Below, in pieces: positions 43,304 through 52,899 of a stretch of 64,000 nt of DNA (positions are counted from its first letter, which is position 1; every line of letters starts with the position of its first letter). The notes under the pieces are model-generated. The model ran no database searches, was not told the DNA's origin, and worked only from the letters and a program-made list of their open reading frames with translations. The stretch comes from Cyanobium sp. Aljojuca 7A6 (GTDB lineage: Bacteria > Cyanobacteriota > Cyanobacteriia > PCC-6307 > Cyanobiaceae), in assembly GCF_024346455.1 (NCBI RefSeq), contig NZ_JAGQCY010000008.1:62001-126000 (forward strand), written 5' to 3'. Position numbers and translations under genes: made by a program.

Positions 43304-44382
43304 GCGGCACCTCCCGGCGCCGGAGACACCGCGGTGGGTTCGCGCAGGAGTTCGGCGATCTGGATGGCATTGAGGGCGGCACCCTTGCGGATCTGGTCAC
43401 CGCAGAGCCAGAGCTCCAGGGCCCGGGGATCGCTCAGGTCCTGGCGGATGCGGCCCACGGCCACCGCATCGCGGCCGGTGACATCGGTGGGCATGGGGAA
43501 GCGGTTGGTCTCGAAGTTCTCGATCAGCTCGACCCCGGGGGCGGCCGCCAGCAGGGCGCGGGCCTCGTCGACGGGAAAGGGCTCCTCGAATTCGATGTTG
43601 ACGGCTTCGGAATGGGCCCGCAGAACGGGCACCCGCACGCAGGTGGCCGTCAGGCGCAGCTGCGGCAACCCCATGATCTTTCGGGTTTCGTGGAGCATCT
43701 TGAGCTCCTCCTCGCAGTAGCCGCTGGGCTCCAGGGGCGAGTTGTGCAGGAAGAGGTTGAAGGCCAGCGAATGGGGCAGCACGTCGCTCACCGGCTCGCC
43801 GCCATCCAGCACGGTGCGGCTCAGCTGGCGCAGTTCCTCCATGGCCCGGGCGCCGGCCCCGCTGGCCGACTGGTAGGTGCTGATCACCACCCGTCGGATG
43901 GGGCGCCTGGCCGCCAGGGGAGCCAGGGCCAGCGTCAGCAGGATCGTGGTGCAGTTGGGGTTGGCGATGATCCCTCCGTGGGCGAAGGCCGCCTGGGGAT
44001 TCACCTCCGGCACCACCAGGGGCACGGCCGGATCCATGCGAAAGGCACTGGAGTTGTCGATCACCACCGCTCCGGCCGCCACCGCCACCGGGGCCCACTG
44101 CCTGGAGACGGAGCCGCCGGCGGACGCCAGCACCAGATCGACACCGTCGAAGGCCCCAGGACCCACCGGCTGTACCCGGATCCGCTCACCCCGCCAGGGG
44201 AGATCCTGGCCGGCGGAGCGGGGGGAGGCCAGCGGCACCAGCTCCGCCACGGGGAAACCGCGTTCCTCCAGCAGGGCCAGAAGTTCCTGGCCCACGGCTC
44301 CCGTGGCGCCGAGGATGGCGATGCGCAGGGGCCGGGAGGGCAGCTGGCGCGGAGGGGAGGACAGGGTCGCTGAGACGGTCAA
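43300..44382 (-). CDS. asd: Aspartate-semialdehyde dehydrogenase
   Basis: About 360 residues. The NADP-binding start [52 protein letters not shown], and the catalytic Cys in [12 protein letters not shown] are present, with [10 protein letters not shown] later. It reduces aspartyl phosphate to semialdehyde. The start is TTG at 44382, chosen because it sits just before the Rossmann fold; no in-frame ATG is near. Directly followed by dapA with a 4-base overlap. Confidence 0.93.
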   Translation of the reverse strand: MTVSATLSSPPRQLPSRPLRIAILGATGAVGQELLALLEERGFPVAELVPLASPRSAGQDLPWRGERIRVQPVGPGAFDGVDLVLASAGGSVSRQWAPVAVAAGAVVIDNSSAFRMDPAVPLVVPEVNPQAAFAHGGIIANPNCTTILLTLALAPLAARRPIRRVVISTYQSASGAGARAMEELRQLSRTVLDGGEPVSDVLPHSLAFNLFLHNSPLEPSGYCEEELKMLHETRKIMGLPQLRLTATCVRVPVLRAHSEAVNIEFEEPFPVDEARALLAAAPGVELIENFETNRFPMPTDVTGRDAVAVGRIRQDLSDPRALELWLCGDQIRKGAALNAIQIAELLREPTAVSPAPGGAA

Positions 44383-44585
44383 CGGGGGGAAAGGAACAGG
44401 TGGCGGGAGGGGTCGGAAAGGGGACTGCGGAAACGGGACCCTGAAACAAAACCACCGACCAGGGGCCGGAAAGGAGTGTTCAGTTGGGGATATGGGCGCG
44501 CCGTTGCGTCGACCGCACAATACGTGGCTGGGGCCCGAAACGGCCAGTTTCTAGGATGGGGGGCTGACCCGAGCGAACCCGTTTC

Positions 44586-46067
44586 ATGAGTCCTGCCGCC
44601 AGCACCGAAGCCAACCTCCGGGTCACCACCTCCCCGCGTCCTGGAAGCCGCCTGGCCGTGGAGGTCGCCGTGCCTGCGGGGCGCAGCCAGAAGAGCTACG
44701 ACGCCGCTCTGGAGAAGCTGAGCCGCAGCGTCAAGCTGCCCGGCTTCCGCAAGGGACGGGTGCCCCGACCGGTGCTGCTGCAGCAGATCGGACCCCTGCG
44801 GATCCGCGCCACCGCCCTGGAGGACCTGGTCGATGCGGTCGTGCGGGAAGCGATGCAGCAGGAGGCCATCGAGGCCATCGGCCGGCCCGAACTCAACGAG
44901 GCCTTCGAGCTGGTCCTGCAGCGCTTCACCCCGGGCGAGGAGCTCACCATCACCCTGGAGATGGACGTCGAGCCGATCCCCACCCTGCGCAGCACGAAGG
45001 GCTTCACGGCCGAAGCCGAGCCGGTGGCCTTCGACCCCGCCCGGGTCGACGAGCTGATCGAGCAGTCGCGCCGCCAGCTGGCCACCCTGGTGCCGGTGGA
45101 GGACCGGGCGGCCGCCGAGGGTGATGTGGCCCAGATCGCCTTCAGCGGCAGCTTCGTCGACAGCGGCGAGGCCATCGAGGGCGGCAGCAGCGAGGGGATG
45201 GAAGTGGAGCTGGAGGAGGGCCGCATGATCCCCGGCTTCGTGGCCGGCATCATCGGCATGGCCGTCGGCGACAGCCGCGACGTGACCTGCCGCTTCCCTG
45301 ACAGCTACCCCCAGGAGCAGGCCGCCGGCCGGGAGGCCCGCTTTGCCATCACGCTGCTGGAGCTCAAGACCCGGGAGCTTCCCGCCCTCGACGATGCCTT
45401 TGCCCAGCAGGCCAGCGACAAGCCGACCCTCGCCGAGCTCCGCGCCGACCTGGAGCAGCGCCTGCGGGAGGATGCCGAACGCCGCCATCGGGCCAACCGC
45501 CACGAAGCCCTGCTGTCGGTGCTGGTGGAGGAGCTGGAGGTGGAGCTGCCCGAGACCCTCATCCAGCAGGAGGTGCGCAACCTGATCGAACAGACCGCCG
45601 GTCAGATCTCCCAGCAGGGCATGGACGTCAAGAAGCTGTTCACCCCCGATCTGGTGCGCAGCCTCATGGACACGTCCCGGCCCGAGGCCGAGCAGCGCCT
45701 GCGGCGCAGCCTGGCGCTCAAGGCCCTGGCCGCGGCCGAGACGATCGAGGTGGCTGCCGCCGACCTGGAGGCGAAGCTGGCCGAGATCCGCCAGGGCCTC
45801 AGCGACAGTGCCGCCATCGACCAGGAGCGGCTGCGGCTGGCGGTGGCCGAGGACCTGCTGAAGGAGAAGCTGCTGGAGTGGCTGGAGGCCAACAGCACGA
45901 TCACCGACAAGGCACCGGTGGCTGAGGAGGTCACAGACGCCGGCGACGCCGCCACCGAAACCACCGCAGACGCGCAGCCGAAAGCGCCGAAGGCAGCGAC
46001 CAAAACGAAGAAGGGAGCCGCCGGCGCCGGGGGCGGCAAGGCCCAGGGGGACGGTGCCCAGCCATAG
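44586..46067 (+). CDS. tig: Trigger factor
   Basis: About 493 residues. The N-terminal ribosome-binding domain has [20 protein letters not shown] and [21 protein letters not shown] (the GFRxGxxP motif). The PPIase domain covers roughly residues 155-245, and a long helical C-terminal domain follows ([17 protein letters not shown]). It ends in an Ala/Lys-rich tail. A ribosome-bound chaperone for nascent chains, first of the tig-clpP-clpX cluster. Confidence 0.95.
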   Translation: MSPAASTEANLRVTTSPRPGSRLAVEVAVPAGRSQKSYDAALEKLSRSVKLPGFRKGRVPRPVLLQQIGPLRIRATALEDLVDAVVREAMQQEAIEAIGRPELNEAFELVLQRFTPGEELTITLEMDVEPIPTLRSTKGFTAEAEPVAFDPARVDELIEQSRRQLATLVPVEDRAAAEGDVAQIAFSGSFVDSGEAIEGGSSEGMEVELEEGRMIPGFVAGIIGMAVGDSRDVTCRFPDSYPQEQAAGREARFAITLLELKTRELPALDDAFAQQASDKPTLAELRADLEQRLREDAERRHRANRHEALLSVLVEELEVELPETLIQQEVRNLIEQTAGQISQQGMDVKKLFTPDLVRSLMDTSRPEAEQRLRRSLALKALAAAETIEVAAADLEAKLAEIRQGLSDSAAIDQERLRLAVAEDLLKEKLLEWLEANSTITDKAPVAEEVTDAGDAATETTADAQPKAPKAATKTKKGAAGAGGGKAQGDGAQP

Positions 46068-46103
46068 ATTGAGGCCACTCCCCCCGTCCGCCAGCGAATC
46101 CGC

Positions 46104-46850
46104 GTGATCGACGCCCCCTCGCCCCTGATCCCCGACTGGCTGCCCGCCGCCCTGGCGGGCCCCACGGGAACGCGGCCCCACCCCGTCAGCAACCTCTGGC
46201 ACGGGCCGCGGCCCTGGAACGGCCTGGCCGATGGGGGCCCCTCCGCCGCACCGGGGGTGTTGCCCACGGTGGTCGAGCAATCGGGCCGCGGCGACCGGGC
46301 TTTCGACATCTATTCCCGCCTGCTGAGGGAGCGCATCATCTTTCTCGGAACCGGCATCGACGACCAGGTGGCTGATTCCCTGGTGGCCCAGCTGCTGTTC
46401 CTCGAAGCCGAGGACCCCGAGAAGGACATTCAGATCTACATCAACTCCCCGGGCGGTTCGGTGACCTCGGGCCTGGCCATCTACGACACCATGCAGCAGG
46501 TGGCCCCGGATGTGGTGACCATCTGTTACGGCCTTGCCGCCAGCATGGGGGCCTTCCTGCTCACCGGCGGTGCCCACGGCAAGCGGATGGCCCTGCCCAA
46601 TGCCCGGATCATGATCCACCAGCCCCTCGGGGGCGCCCAGGGACAGGCCGTCGACATCGAGATCCAGGCCCGGGAAATCCTGTTCCTCAAGGACACCCTC
46701 AATGGGCTGATGGCCGAGCACACCGGCCAGCCGCTCGACAAGATCGCTGAAGATACGGACAGGGACTACTTCCTTTCACCGGCGGAAGCGGTTGAATACG
46801 GACTTATCGACCGGGTGGTCGATGACGCCCCAGCCCCTGTCGTCCCCTAG
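46104..46850 (+). CDS. clpP: ATP-dependent Clp protease proteolytic subunit
   Basis: About 248 residues with an N-terminal extension of about 52 residues before the usual [22 protein letters not shown]. The catalytic triad is in place: Ser147 in [11 protein letters not shown], His172 in MIHQPLGG, and Asp221 in [10 protein letters not shown], with the same spacing as E. coli ClpP. Starts with GTG at 46104; the extension contains an NLWHG motif. Serine protease partner of ClpX, 146 bases upstream of clpX. Confidence 0.94.
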   Translation: MIDAPSPLIPDWLPAALAGPTGTRPHPVSNLWHGPRPWNGLADGGPSAAPGVLPTVVEQSGRGDRAFDIYSRLLRERIIFLGTGIDDQVADSLVAQLLFLEAEDPEKDIQIYINSPGGSVTSGLAIYDTMQQVAPDVVTICYGLAASMGAFLLTGGAHGKRMALPNARIMIHQPLGGAQGQAVDIEIQAREILFLKDTLNGLMAEHTGQPLDKIAEDTDRDYFLSPAEAVEYGLIDRVVDDAPAPVVP

Positions 46851-46996
46851 GACGTCGCCCCTCCACCGCCCTTCCACCGCCGGTCCGAACCTCAGGAACG
46901 ACTGACAAAACGACGGCTGGGGTCGATCCTGGGGGCCGGGCCTCTCCAAACCCCCTCCCCCGGGCGACCAACGCCGCTCCCGCCGCCTCCTCGCCG

Positions 46997-48370
46997 ATGG
47001 CCAAGTTCGACGCCCATCTGAAGTGCTCCTTCTGCGGCAAGTCCCAGGAACAGGTGCGCAAGTTGATCGCCGGACCGGGCGTCTACATCTGCGACGAGTG
47101 CATCGATCTCTGCAACGAGATCCTCGATGAGGAACTCGTCGAACACCACGGCCCGGGGCCCCAGGGCAGGCCCGCCGTGGATGGGGGCCGCAAGGCTCCG
47201 GCCAAGAAGGCACCCAAACCCGCCCCCACCCTGGCCACCATCCCCAGGCCCCAGGAGATCAAGGCCTTCCTCGACCAGCAGGTCGTGGGCCAGGAGGAGG
47301 CCAAGAAAGTGCTGGCCGTCGCCGTCTACAACCACTACAAACGCCTGGCCTGGCAGGGGGACGGCAAGGGCGAGACCGACCAGACCGCCACCCGCCTGCA
47401 CAAGTCCAACATCCTGCTGATCGGACCCACGGGCTGCGGCAAGACCCTCCTGGCCCAGTCCCTGGCGGAGATGCTCGACGTGCCCTTCGCGGTGGCCGAT
47501 GCCACCACCCTCACCGAAGCCGGCTACGTGGGCGAGGACGTGGAGAACATCCTGCTGCGCCTGCTCCAGAAGGCCGACCTCGATGTCGACCAGGCCCAGC
47601 GGGGCATCATCTACATCGACGAGATCGACAAGATCGCCCGCAAGAGCGAAAACCCCTCGATCACCCGCGACGTGTCCGGTGAGGGGGTGCAGCAGGCCCT
47701 GCTCAAGATGCTGGAAGGCACCGTCGCCAACGTGCCCCCCCAGGGGGGCCGCAAGCACCCCTACCAGGACTGCATCCAGATCGACACCAGCCAGGTGCTG
47801 TTCATCTGCGGTGGCGCCTTCGTGGGTCTGGACGACCTGGTCCAGAAACGGATGGGCCGCAACGCCATCGGTTTCCTGCCCGCCGATGGCCGCACCCGGG
47901 TGCGATCCGGCAAGGACAAGCAGTCCAGCGAAGTGATGCGCCACCTCGAACCGGAGGATCTGGTGCGTTACGGCCTGATTCCCGAGTTCATCGGCCGGCT
48001 GCCGGTGAGCGCGGTGCTCGAACCCCTCGACACCAGTGCCCTGGAGGCGATCCTCACCGAACCGAGGGACGCCCTGGTCAAGCAGTTCCAGACCCTGCTC
48101 AGCATGGACAACGTGCGGCTGGAGTTCGAACCCGGGGCCGTCGAGGCCATCGCCGCCGAGGCCCATCGCCGCAAGACCGGTGCCCGGGCGCTGCGCGGCA
48201 TCGTCGAAGAACTGATGCTTGATGTCATGTACGACCTGCCCTCCCGGCGGGATGTGCAGACCTTCACCATCACCCGGGAGCTGGTGGAGCAGCGCAGCAA
48301 AGCGAAGGTGCTGCCGATCAGTGCCGCCGCCGACCTTGACGGCCACCGGGGCGAACAGGCCACGGCCTGA
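46997..48370 (+). CDS. clpX: ATP-dependent Clp protease ATP-binding subunit ClpX
   Basis: About 457 residues. The N-terminal zinc-binding domain has Cys10, Cys13, Cys32 and Cys35 (CSFC and CDEC). The AAA+ core has [12 protein letters not shown] (Walker A), [10 protein letters not shown] (Walker B), the [11 protein letters not shown] loop and PEFIGRLPV. It unfolds substrates and feeds them to ClpP. The ATG at 46997 gives the expected [15 protein letters not shown] start. Confidence 0.96.
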   Translation: MAKFDAHLKCSFCGKSQEQVRKLIAGPGVYICDECIDLCNEILDEELVEHHGPGPQGRPAVDGGRKAPAKKAPKPAPTLATIPRPQEIKAFLDQQVVGQEEAKKVLAVAVYNHYKRLAWQGDGKGETDQTATRLHKSNILLIGPTGCGKTLLAQSLAEMLDVPFAVADATTLTEAGYVGEDVENILLRLLQKADLDVDQAQRGIIYIDEIDKIARKSENPSITRDVSGEGVQQALLKMLEGTVANVPPQGGRKHPYQDCIQIDTSQVLFICGGAFVGLDDLVQKRMGRNAIGFLPADGRTRVRSGKDKQSSEVMRHLEPEDLVRYGLIPEFIGRLPVSAVLEPLDTSALEAILTEPRDALVKQFQTLLSMDNVRLEFEPGAVEAIAAEAHRRKTGARALRGIVEELMLDVMYDLPSRRDVQTFTITRELVEQRSKAKVLPISAAADLDGHRGEQATA

Positions 48371-48474
48371 GGGCGCCACCGGCTGCGGGGCCACGGAGCG
48401 GCCATCCGTACCGGGAGGCCTGCCGATCCAGCACCGCGGCGGCGCGAAGCTGAACCCTTCCGCGTTGCCTCGCC

Positions 48475-49206
48475 TTGGCTGCCGCCGATCACCTGCAGGC
48501 TCCCCGCCAGCACGGCCTGTTTCTGCACCATGGCATCGACCTGGGGGACGGCACGGTGGCCCACTATCTGGAGGGAAGGGAGATCCTGCGCAGCCCGCGG
48601 ACGGACTTCAGCCGGGGCGAGCCGATCAGCACCGTCGCCTACCCCGAGGGGAGTTGTTCCGCGGTGGGCGTCACCCTGCGGCGGGCCATGGGCCGCATCG
48701 GCGAGCAGCGCTACAACCTGCTGTTCAACAACTGTGAGCATTTCGCCCACTGGTGCAAGACCGGCCGGCACCGCAGCGCCCAGGTGGAGGACTGGCTGCA
48801 CACGGGCAGCCTCGGCGCCCTCGCCCTGGGCCAGTTCGTGCCCGCCGCCGTGCTGACCGGGGCACGGGTGCTGCTGCGCCAGGGCCAGTCCCTGGCGGAG
48901 ACCCTGGCCACCGGGCTGGATCCCGAGCAGCTGGCCCGGGGCCGGGACCTGGCCAGGCGCAGCCTGGAGCAGCTCGACGGGGTGCGGCAGTGGCTGCAGG
49001 CACGCCTGGAGGAGGAGCTGACCCGGGCCGAACGGCGCTGGGGCGACGGCCACGGGGCGATCACGACGGGTGGCGAGGGCTTTGAGCAACTGCGCCTCGC
49101 CGGGCAGAGCCTGGCCGACCAGCTGGCCGCGGTGGAGGAAATGGAAGACAGGCTGCAGCGCCTGCTGGAGCCGGGCGCCACCGAACAGGACGCGGATCAG
49201 TCGTAA
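48475..49206 (+). CDS. LRAT/NC-domain protein, putative acyltransferase or cysteine hydrolase
   Basis: About 243 residues. The N-terminal half has the LRAT pattern: LFLHHGIDLGDGTVAHYLEG (catalytic His19 and second His30) and NLLFNNCEHFAHWCKTG (catalytic Cys87 in the conserved NCEHF). The C-terminal half is helical with no clear domain (LARGRDLARRSLEQLDGVRQWL). LRAT-like proteins are thiol acyltransferases or hydrolases; the lipid substrate here is unknown. Starts with TTG at 48475, 104 bases after clpX. Its 3' end overlaps the sulfotransferase gene by 10 bases. Confidence 0.78.
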   Translation: MAAADHLQAPRQHGLFLHHGIDLGDGTVAHYLEGREILRSPRTDFSRGEPISTVAYPEGSCSAVGVTLRRAMGRIGEQRYNLLFNNCEHFAHWCKTGRHRSAQVEDWLHTGSLGALALGQFVPAAVLTGARVLLRQGQSLAETLATGLDPEQLARGRDLARRSLEQLDGVRQWLQARLEEELTRAERRWGDGHGAITTGGEGFEQLRLAGQSLADQLAAVEEMEDRLQRLLEPGATEQDADQS

Positions 49207-49916
49207 CCAAGCGTCGCGAAATCCACGGCCCAGAGCTCCCTGATCCGCGCTTCGGCCTCCGGTTCGAAAGCTTGGCTGGGCGGGAGGTGATCGGTCCGGT
49301 TCATATGGGGCAGGGTGATCGCCAGGCCGAGGCGGGAGCTGACGCTGTGGCAATCGGCCTCGAGGGTCTCGAACCGGCCGATGAAATCGACGATCACCTT
49401 CCCATCCGCATCGCAGACATAGGAGGTCTGCAGCAGGGTCGGGGCCATCGCCAGGCCCCGATACCGGCGCAGATACTCATGGAGATGGTTCACGTCCTCC
49501 ACCGTGTACCGCCGCCTGGCCGCGGGCGCTCCGGAACCCAGCACCGCCTGCAGCCGCGGAGCCGTCGCCACGGCCCGCCCCTGCTCAAGCCTGTGGAGCA
49601 ACCTGCGGAGCCGCCTGGGACGCCCAGCCGCCTGGGGAAGGCGGGCCCGAGGGGTCAGGTTGTAGGTGTACTGGGACGTGAACCAATCCAGGGGATGGCG
49701 CACAAAGACGAACTTGAAGCAGGAGTCCCAGATCTCCCTGGGCAGGAGCGAACGGAGGATGGCCGGCGGGATGTGCTTGTTGGCCCAGAGGCCCGTCAGA
49801 CCACCGTTGAGACCAAGGAGATCGGCGAATGGACCGAACTGATCTTCGATGGAGGTCGTTCCCGTTTTGCCGTTGGAGATAAAAATGAACCGCTTGCTAC
49901 GGGAGATGATCGCCAC
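49197..49916 (-). CDS. Sulfotransferase family protein
   Basis: About 239 residues. The 5'-phosphosulfate loop SNGKTGTTSIE (residues 14-24) and the 3'-phosphate region FVRHPLDWFTSQY (71-83) are PAPS-binding marks of carbohydrate sulfotransferases. The middle 95-140 is unusually Arg/Ala-rich (LPQAAGRPRRLRRLLHRLEQ), then VIVDFIGRFETLEAD is again family-like. It would sulfate a cell-surface glycan. Starts with GTG at 49916; divergent from the glycosyltransferase gene and sharing a 13-base upstream element with it. Confidence 0.8.
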   Translation of the reverse strand: MAIISRSKRFIFISNGKTGTTSIEDQFGPFADLLGLNGGLTGLWANKHIPPAILRSLLPREIWDSCFKFVFVRHPLDWFTSQYTYNLTPRARLPQAAGRPRRLRRLLHRLEQGRAVATAPRLQAVLGSGAPAARRRYTVEDVNHLHEYLRRYRGLAMAPTLLQTSYVCDADGKVIVDFIGRFETLEADCHSVSSRLGLAITLPHMNRTDHLPPSQAFEPEAEARIRELWAVDFATLGYD

Positions 49917-49946
49917 GGGGTGTTGTGTTCTCTGCCAAACTTGCCG

Positions 49947-50086
49947 TTCACCCTACATCCTTGAATGCGCACTTACGTCCATTCCATGCCTGGATCCTGA
50001 CGCCTCTTTCCAGCATCGGGCAGGGGCCAGCTACTTCGGGCAGCACTGAAGATCAAGCATGAATCAGAGACCTGATGTAGGGTGAA
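49947..50086. repeat. Shared 13-base element facing both divergent genes
   Basis: GATGTAGGGTGAA occurs on the minus strand at 49947-49959 (30 bases before the sulfotransferase GTG) and on the plus strand at 50074-50086 (23 bases before the glycosyltransferase GTG). The two copies form a perfect 13-base inverted repeat spaced by 114 bases. It includes a TAGGGT that could serve as -10. Nothing else gene-like is seen in the 193-base gap 49917-50109. Confidence 0.55.
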
Positions 50087-50109
50087 GGGACGTTCATCCT
50101 CAAGGATGC

Positions 50110-51048
50110 GTGAAGAATCTCATCATCACCTCTTCCTTCAACTATCACCCAAAGCAGCTTCTCCCTTTTCTCGAGTCAGCTCACCGCGCCTGCGGGTACG
50201 CCGATGTGGTGATGATCACCACATCGGCGGATGTGGGCCGCTATGGGGGACTCAGCGAACGGTATAGCAACCTGAGATTTTTCCTGATTCCTGAACGGAC
50301 ACCATCCCGACAGGCCGACGAGGTCACGTCTTTCCGCCAGGCCCGCAAGCTCCTGAAGACATACAAGCACATCACGATGTTGCTGCTCAAGAGCAAACTG
50401 GGGTTGAAGCCGATCATTCGCCGCCAGAGGCCGTCGCTGCTTGGTCTCAGCCTCATCAATGTCCATGTGTGCATCCGCCGGTATTTCGCCGCTCGCGATC
50501 TGCTGGCCGCCAGTGTCAATGAAGACATCGGCTCGGTTCTGCTGGCTGACGTGCGGGATGTGATCTTTCAGTCCGATCCCTTTGAACACGTCACCTCCGG
50601 ACGGTACACGGGCGACGAGATCCTCAAGGTCAAGGACTGCCCTTCCAATGCCATCTGGATCAAGGCGGCCTACGGAGACGACATCTACACCAGGCTCGCC
50701 GAAAAGGTCTCCGTCTGCTCCGGGGTTTCGCTCGGAACGCTGGCCCCCATGCAGGACTATCTCGAGGCCTTCTGCCAGGAAACCCTTCGGGTGATGCAGG
50801 ACAAGTGCCTGGACACCCTGCCGGTCTGGGACCAGGCCTTTCACATCAAGATGCTGCTGCTGGACCACTTTCCCTTCCAGACGGTGCCCTGGAATGGGTT
50901 TCTGGCCACCGTCGCCCAGGCGGAAGCTGAGCATCTGCGCGTGAATGCCGACGGGCTCGTCGAGGTGGATGGCCGGGTCCCGGCGATCCTGCATCAGTAC
51001 GACCGCCATCCGCCGATCCAGGAGCACATCCACGCCACCTACCGCTGA
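50110..51048 (+). CDS. Putative glycosyltransferase (nucleotide-diphospho-sugar transferase-like)
   Basis: About 312 residues. It begins KNLIITSSFNYHPKQLLPFLES. The metal-site segment LLADVRDVIFQSDPFEHV near residue 150 is typical of GT-A proteins of the DUF616/GT77-like kind, followed by VCSGVSLGTLAPMQDYLEAF and LDTLPVWDQAFHI. No membrane segment. GTG start at 50110 with AAGGA just upstream; a small CATCCT-CA-AGGATG palindrome (50095-50108) lies on the ribosome binding site. It likely adds a sugar to a surface glycan, with sulfation by the divergent gene. Confidence 0.7.
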   Translation: MKNLIITSSFNYHPKQLLPFLESAHRACGYADVVMITTSADVGRYGGLSERYSNLRFFLIPERTPSRQADEVTSFRQARKLLKTYKHITMLLLKSKLGLKPIIRRQRPSLLGLSLINVHVCIRRYFAARDLLAASVNEDIGSVLLADVRDVIFQSDPFEHVTSGRYTGDEILKVKDCPSNAIWIKAAYGDDIYTRLAEKVSVCSGVSLGTLAPMQDYLEAFCQETLRVMQDKCLDTLPVWDQAFHIKMLLLDHFPFQTVPWNGFLATVAQAEAEHLRVNADGLVEVDGRVPAILHQYDRHPPIQEHIHATYR

Positions 51049-51100
51049 TGCGGCCGACGGCGGCCCGCCTTAGGCTCCTCATCCGGTCAGGGCAGGGTGC

Positions 51101-52879
51101 ATGGTCCAGGCCTACGAGCCCCTTCATCACAAGTACCGGCCCCAGCGTTTCGACCAGCTGGTGGGTCAGAAGGCTGTCGCCGACACCCTCAGCCAGGCCC
51201 TGCTCCAGAACCGCATCGCCCCGGCCTATCTGTTCAGCGGCCCGCGGGGCACCGGCAAGACCTCCAGCGCCCGGATCCTGGCCCGTTCGCTCAACTGCCT
51301 GGCCAGCCCGGGCCCGACGCCGGAGCCCTGCGGACGCTGCCAGCTGTGCACCGATATCGCCGCCGGGAATGCCCTTGATGTGATCGAGATCGATGCCGCC
51401 TCCAACACCGGCGTCGACAACATCCGCGAACTGATCGAACGCTCCCGCTTCGCTCCGGTGCAGGCCCGCTGGAAGGTCTACGTGGTGGACGAGTGCCACA
51501 TGCTTTCCACCGCGGCCTTCAACGCCCTGCTCAAGACCCTGGAGGAACCGCCACCGCGGGTGGTGTTCGTGCTCGCCACCACGGATCCCCAACGGGTGCT
51601 GCCCACGATCCTGAGCCGCTGCCAGCGCTTCGATTTCCGTCGCATCCCCCTGAAGGCCCTGGAGGGCCATCTGCACTGGATCGCCGCCGAAGAGTCCATC
51701 GGCATCACCCCCGAGGCCCTGCACCTGGTGGCCCAGCGGTCCCAGGGGGGCCTGCGGGATGCTGAAAGCCTGCTCGACCAGCTGAGCCTGCTGCCAGCGC
51801 CGATCGCCGCTGACGCGGTGTGGGACCTGCTGGGGGCGGTACCGGACCAGGAGCTGCTGCGGCTGGCCGACGCCATGGCCGCGGCCGATCCCCTGCAGCT
51901 GGTGGAGGGCTGCCGCGAACTGCTGGACCGGGGGCGGGAACCGGCTGCCGTGCTCCAGGGACTGGTCAGCCTGCTGCGCGACCTGCTGCTGGCGGGGGTG
52001 GCACCGGACCGGCTGGAGCTCACCAGCGTGTCCCCGGAGCTGCGGCCGCAGCTGCCCGACGTGGCACGCCAGATCGGCAAGGCCCGCCTACTGCGCTGGC
52101 AGTCCCAGCTCAAGGGCAGCGAGCAGCAGCTGCGCCACAGCGTCCAACCGCGGCTCTGGCTGGAGGTGTTGCTGCTGGGCCTTCTCGCCGAACCGGCCCC
52201 CGTCGCCCCCTCTCCGACAGACCCGGTTCCGGCCAGAGCCGAGGTCCAGCGCTCAGTCCACAGCGTGGCGCCCGGGCCGGCGGAGGCGGAGCCACCGGCC
52301 GCCTCGGCGATGGCCTCGACGGCAGCCCCTGGCACGACCCCAGACGTGGCCCCGGTGGTGGCGGCGCCCTCCAACGACAACCTGGTGGAGCTGTGGCAAC
52401 AGATTCTGGCCGGCCTGGAACTGCCCTCCACCAGGATGCTGCTCTCCCAGCAGGCCCAGCTCCTGCGGCTGGACGATCGCCGCGCCGTGGTGCGGGTGGC
52501 CGGCACCTGGATGGCCATGGTTCAGAGCCGTCTGCCCCTGCTGGAGAAAGCCGTGGCCAGCGCGCTTGGAAGCCCGCGACAGCTGACGCTGGAAGCGGGG
52601 GGAGACGCCCCCGGCGCCCAGGCGCCCCCGGTCCCGGTCAGCCCGCCGGCCAGGCCAGCCCCTGCCGCCACAGCCCTCCCTGCGCCAGGGACCTCCATCA
52701 CCAGCCCCCCCGTGGCCGATCGCCACCCCCCCCCCCCGGCGGCTGGGGAACGACCCGACGAAGCCAGGGCGGCCGCGGCGGCCATGCCGGCAGCGATCGA
52801 TGCCCAGGCGAGTCGCCTGGCCGAATTCTTCAACGGTGAGGTGATCAGCGGCATCAACGGCGATGCCGAACTGCTCTGA
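51101..52879 (+). CDS. dnaX: DNA polymerase III subunit gamma/tau
   Basis: About 592 residues. Walker A GPRGTGKT is at residues 47-54, four zinc cysteines at 66, 77, 80 and 83 (CGRCQLC), VYVVDECHMLS as Walker B, and the sensor-1 VLATTDPQRVLPTILSRCQRF. The C-terminal third is Pro/Ala-rich, ending in a conserved helix (LAEFFNGEVISGI). A run of 12 C (52726-52737) lies in codons 542-546. No intein is present. ATPase of the clamp loader with holA. Confidence 0.95.
   Translation: MVQAYEPLHHKYRPQRFDQLVGQKAVADTLSQALLQNRIAPAYLFSGPRGTGKTSSARILARSLNCLASPGPTPEPCGRCQLCTDIAAGNALDVIEIDAASNTGVDNIRELIERSRFAPVQARWKVYVVDECHMLSTAAFNALLKTLEEPPPRVVFVLATTDPQRVLPTILSRCQRFDFRRIPLKALEGHLHWIAAEESIGITPEALHLVAQRSQGGLRDAESLLDQLSLLPAPIAADAVWDLLGAVPDQELLRLADAMAAADPLQLVEGCRELLDRGREPAAVLQGLVSLLRDLLLAGVAPDRLELTSVSPELRPQLPDVARQIGKARLLRWQSQLKGSEQQLRHSVQPRLWLEVLLLGLLAEPAPVAPSPTDPVPARAEVQRSVHSVAPGPAEAEPPAASAMASTAAPGTTPDVAPVVAAPSNDNLVELWQQILAGLELPSTRMLLSQQAQLLRLDDRRAVVRVAGTWMAMVQSRLPLLEKAVASALGSPRQLTLEAGGDAPGAQAPPVPVSPPARPAPAATALPAPGTSITSPPVADRHPPPPAAGERPDEARAAAAAMPAAIDAQASRLAEFFNGEVISGINGDAELL
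52726..52737 (+). repeat. C12 homopolymer inside dnaX
   Basis: Twelve consecutive C bases in the proline-rich part of dnaX. Both alternative frames stay open for about 100 bases past the run, stopping near 52840, so slippage by one base would give a protein of similar length with another tail. It could be a phase-variable or slippage site, or simply a sequencing-sensitive run. Confidence 0.6.
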
Positions 52880-52899
52880 GATCGAACCGCCTCACCACC

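Noticed and set aside
49500-49640. Arg/Ala-rich stretch in the sulfotransferase as a frameshift scar
   Set aside because: The frame is open on both sides and family motifs before and after are in the same frame; compositional drift is enough.
51101-52879. Intein or classic A-rich frameshift site in dnaX
   Set aside because: No intein blocks break the ATPase motifs and no AAAAAAG-type slippery run exists; only the C12 run is unusual.
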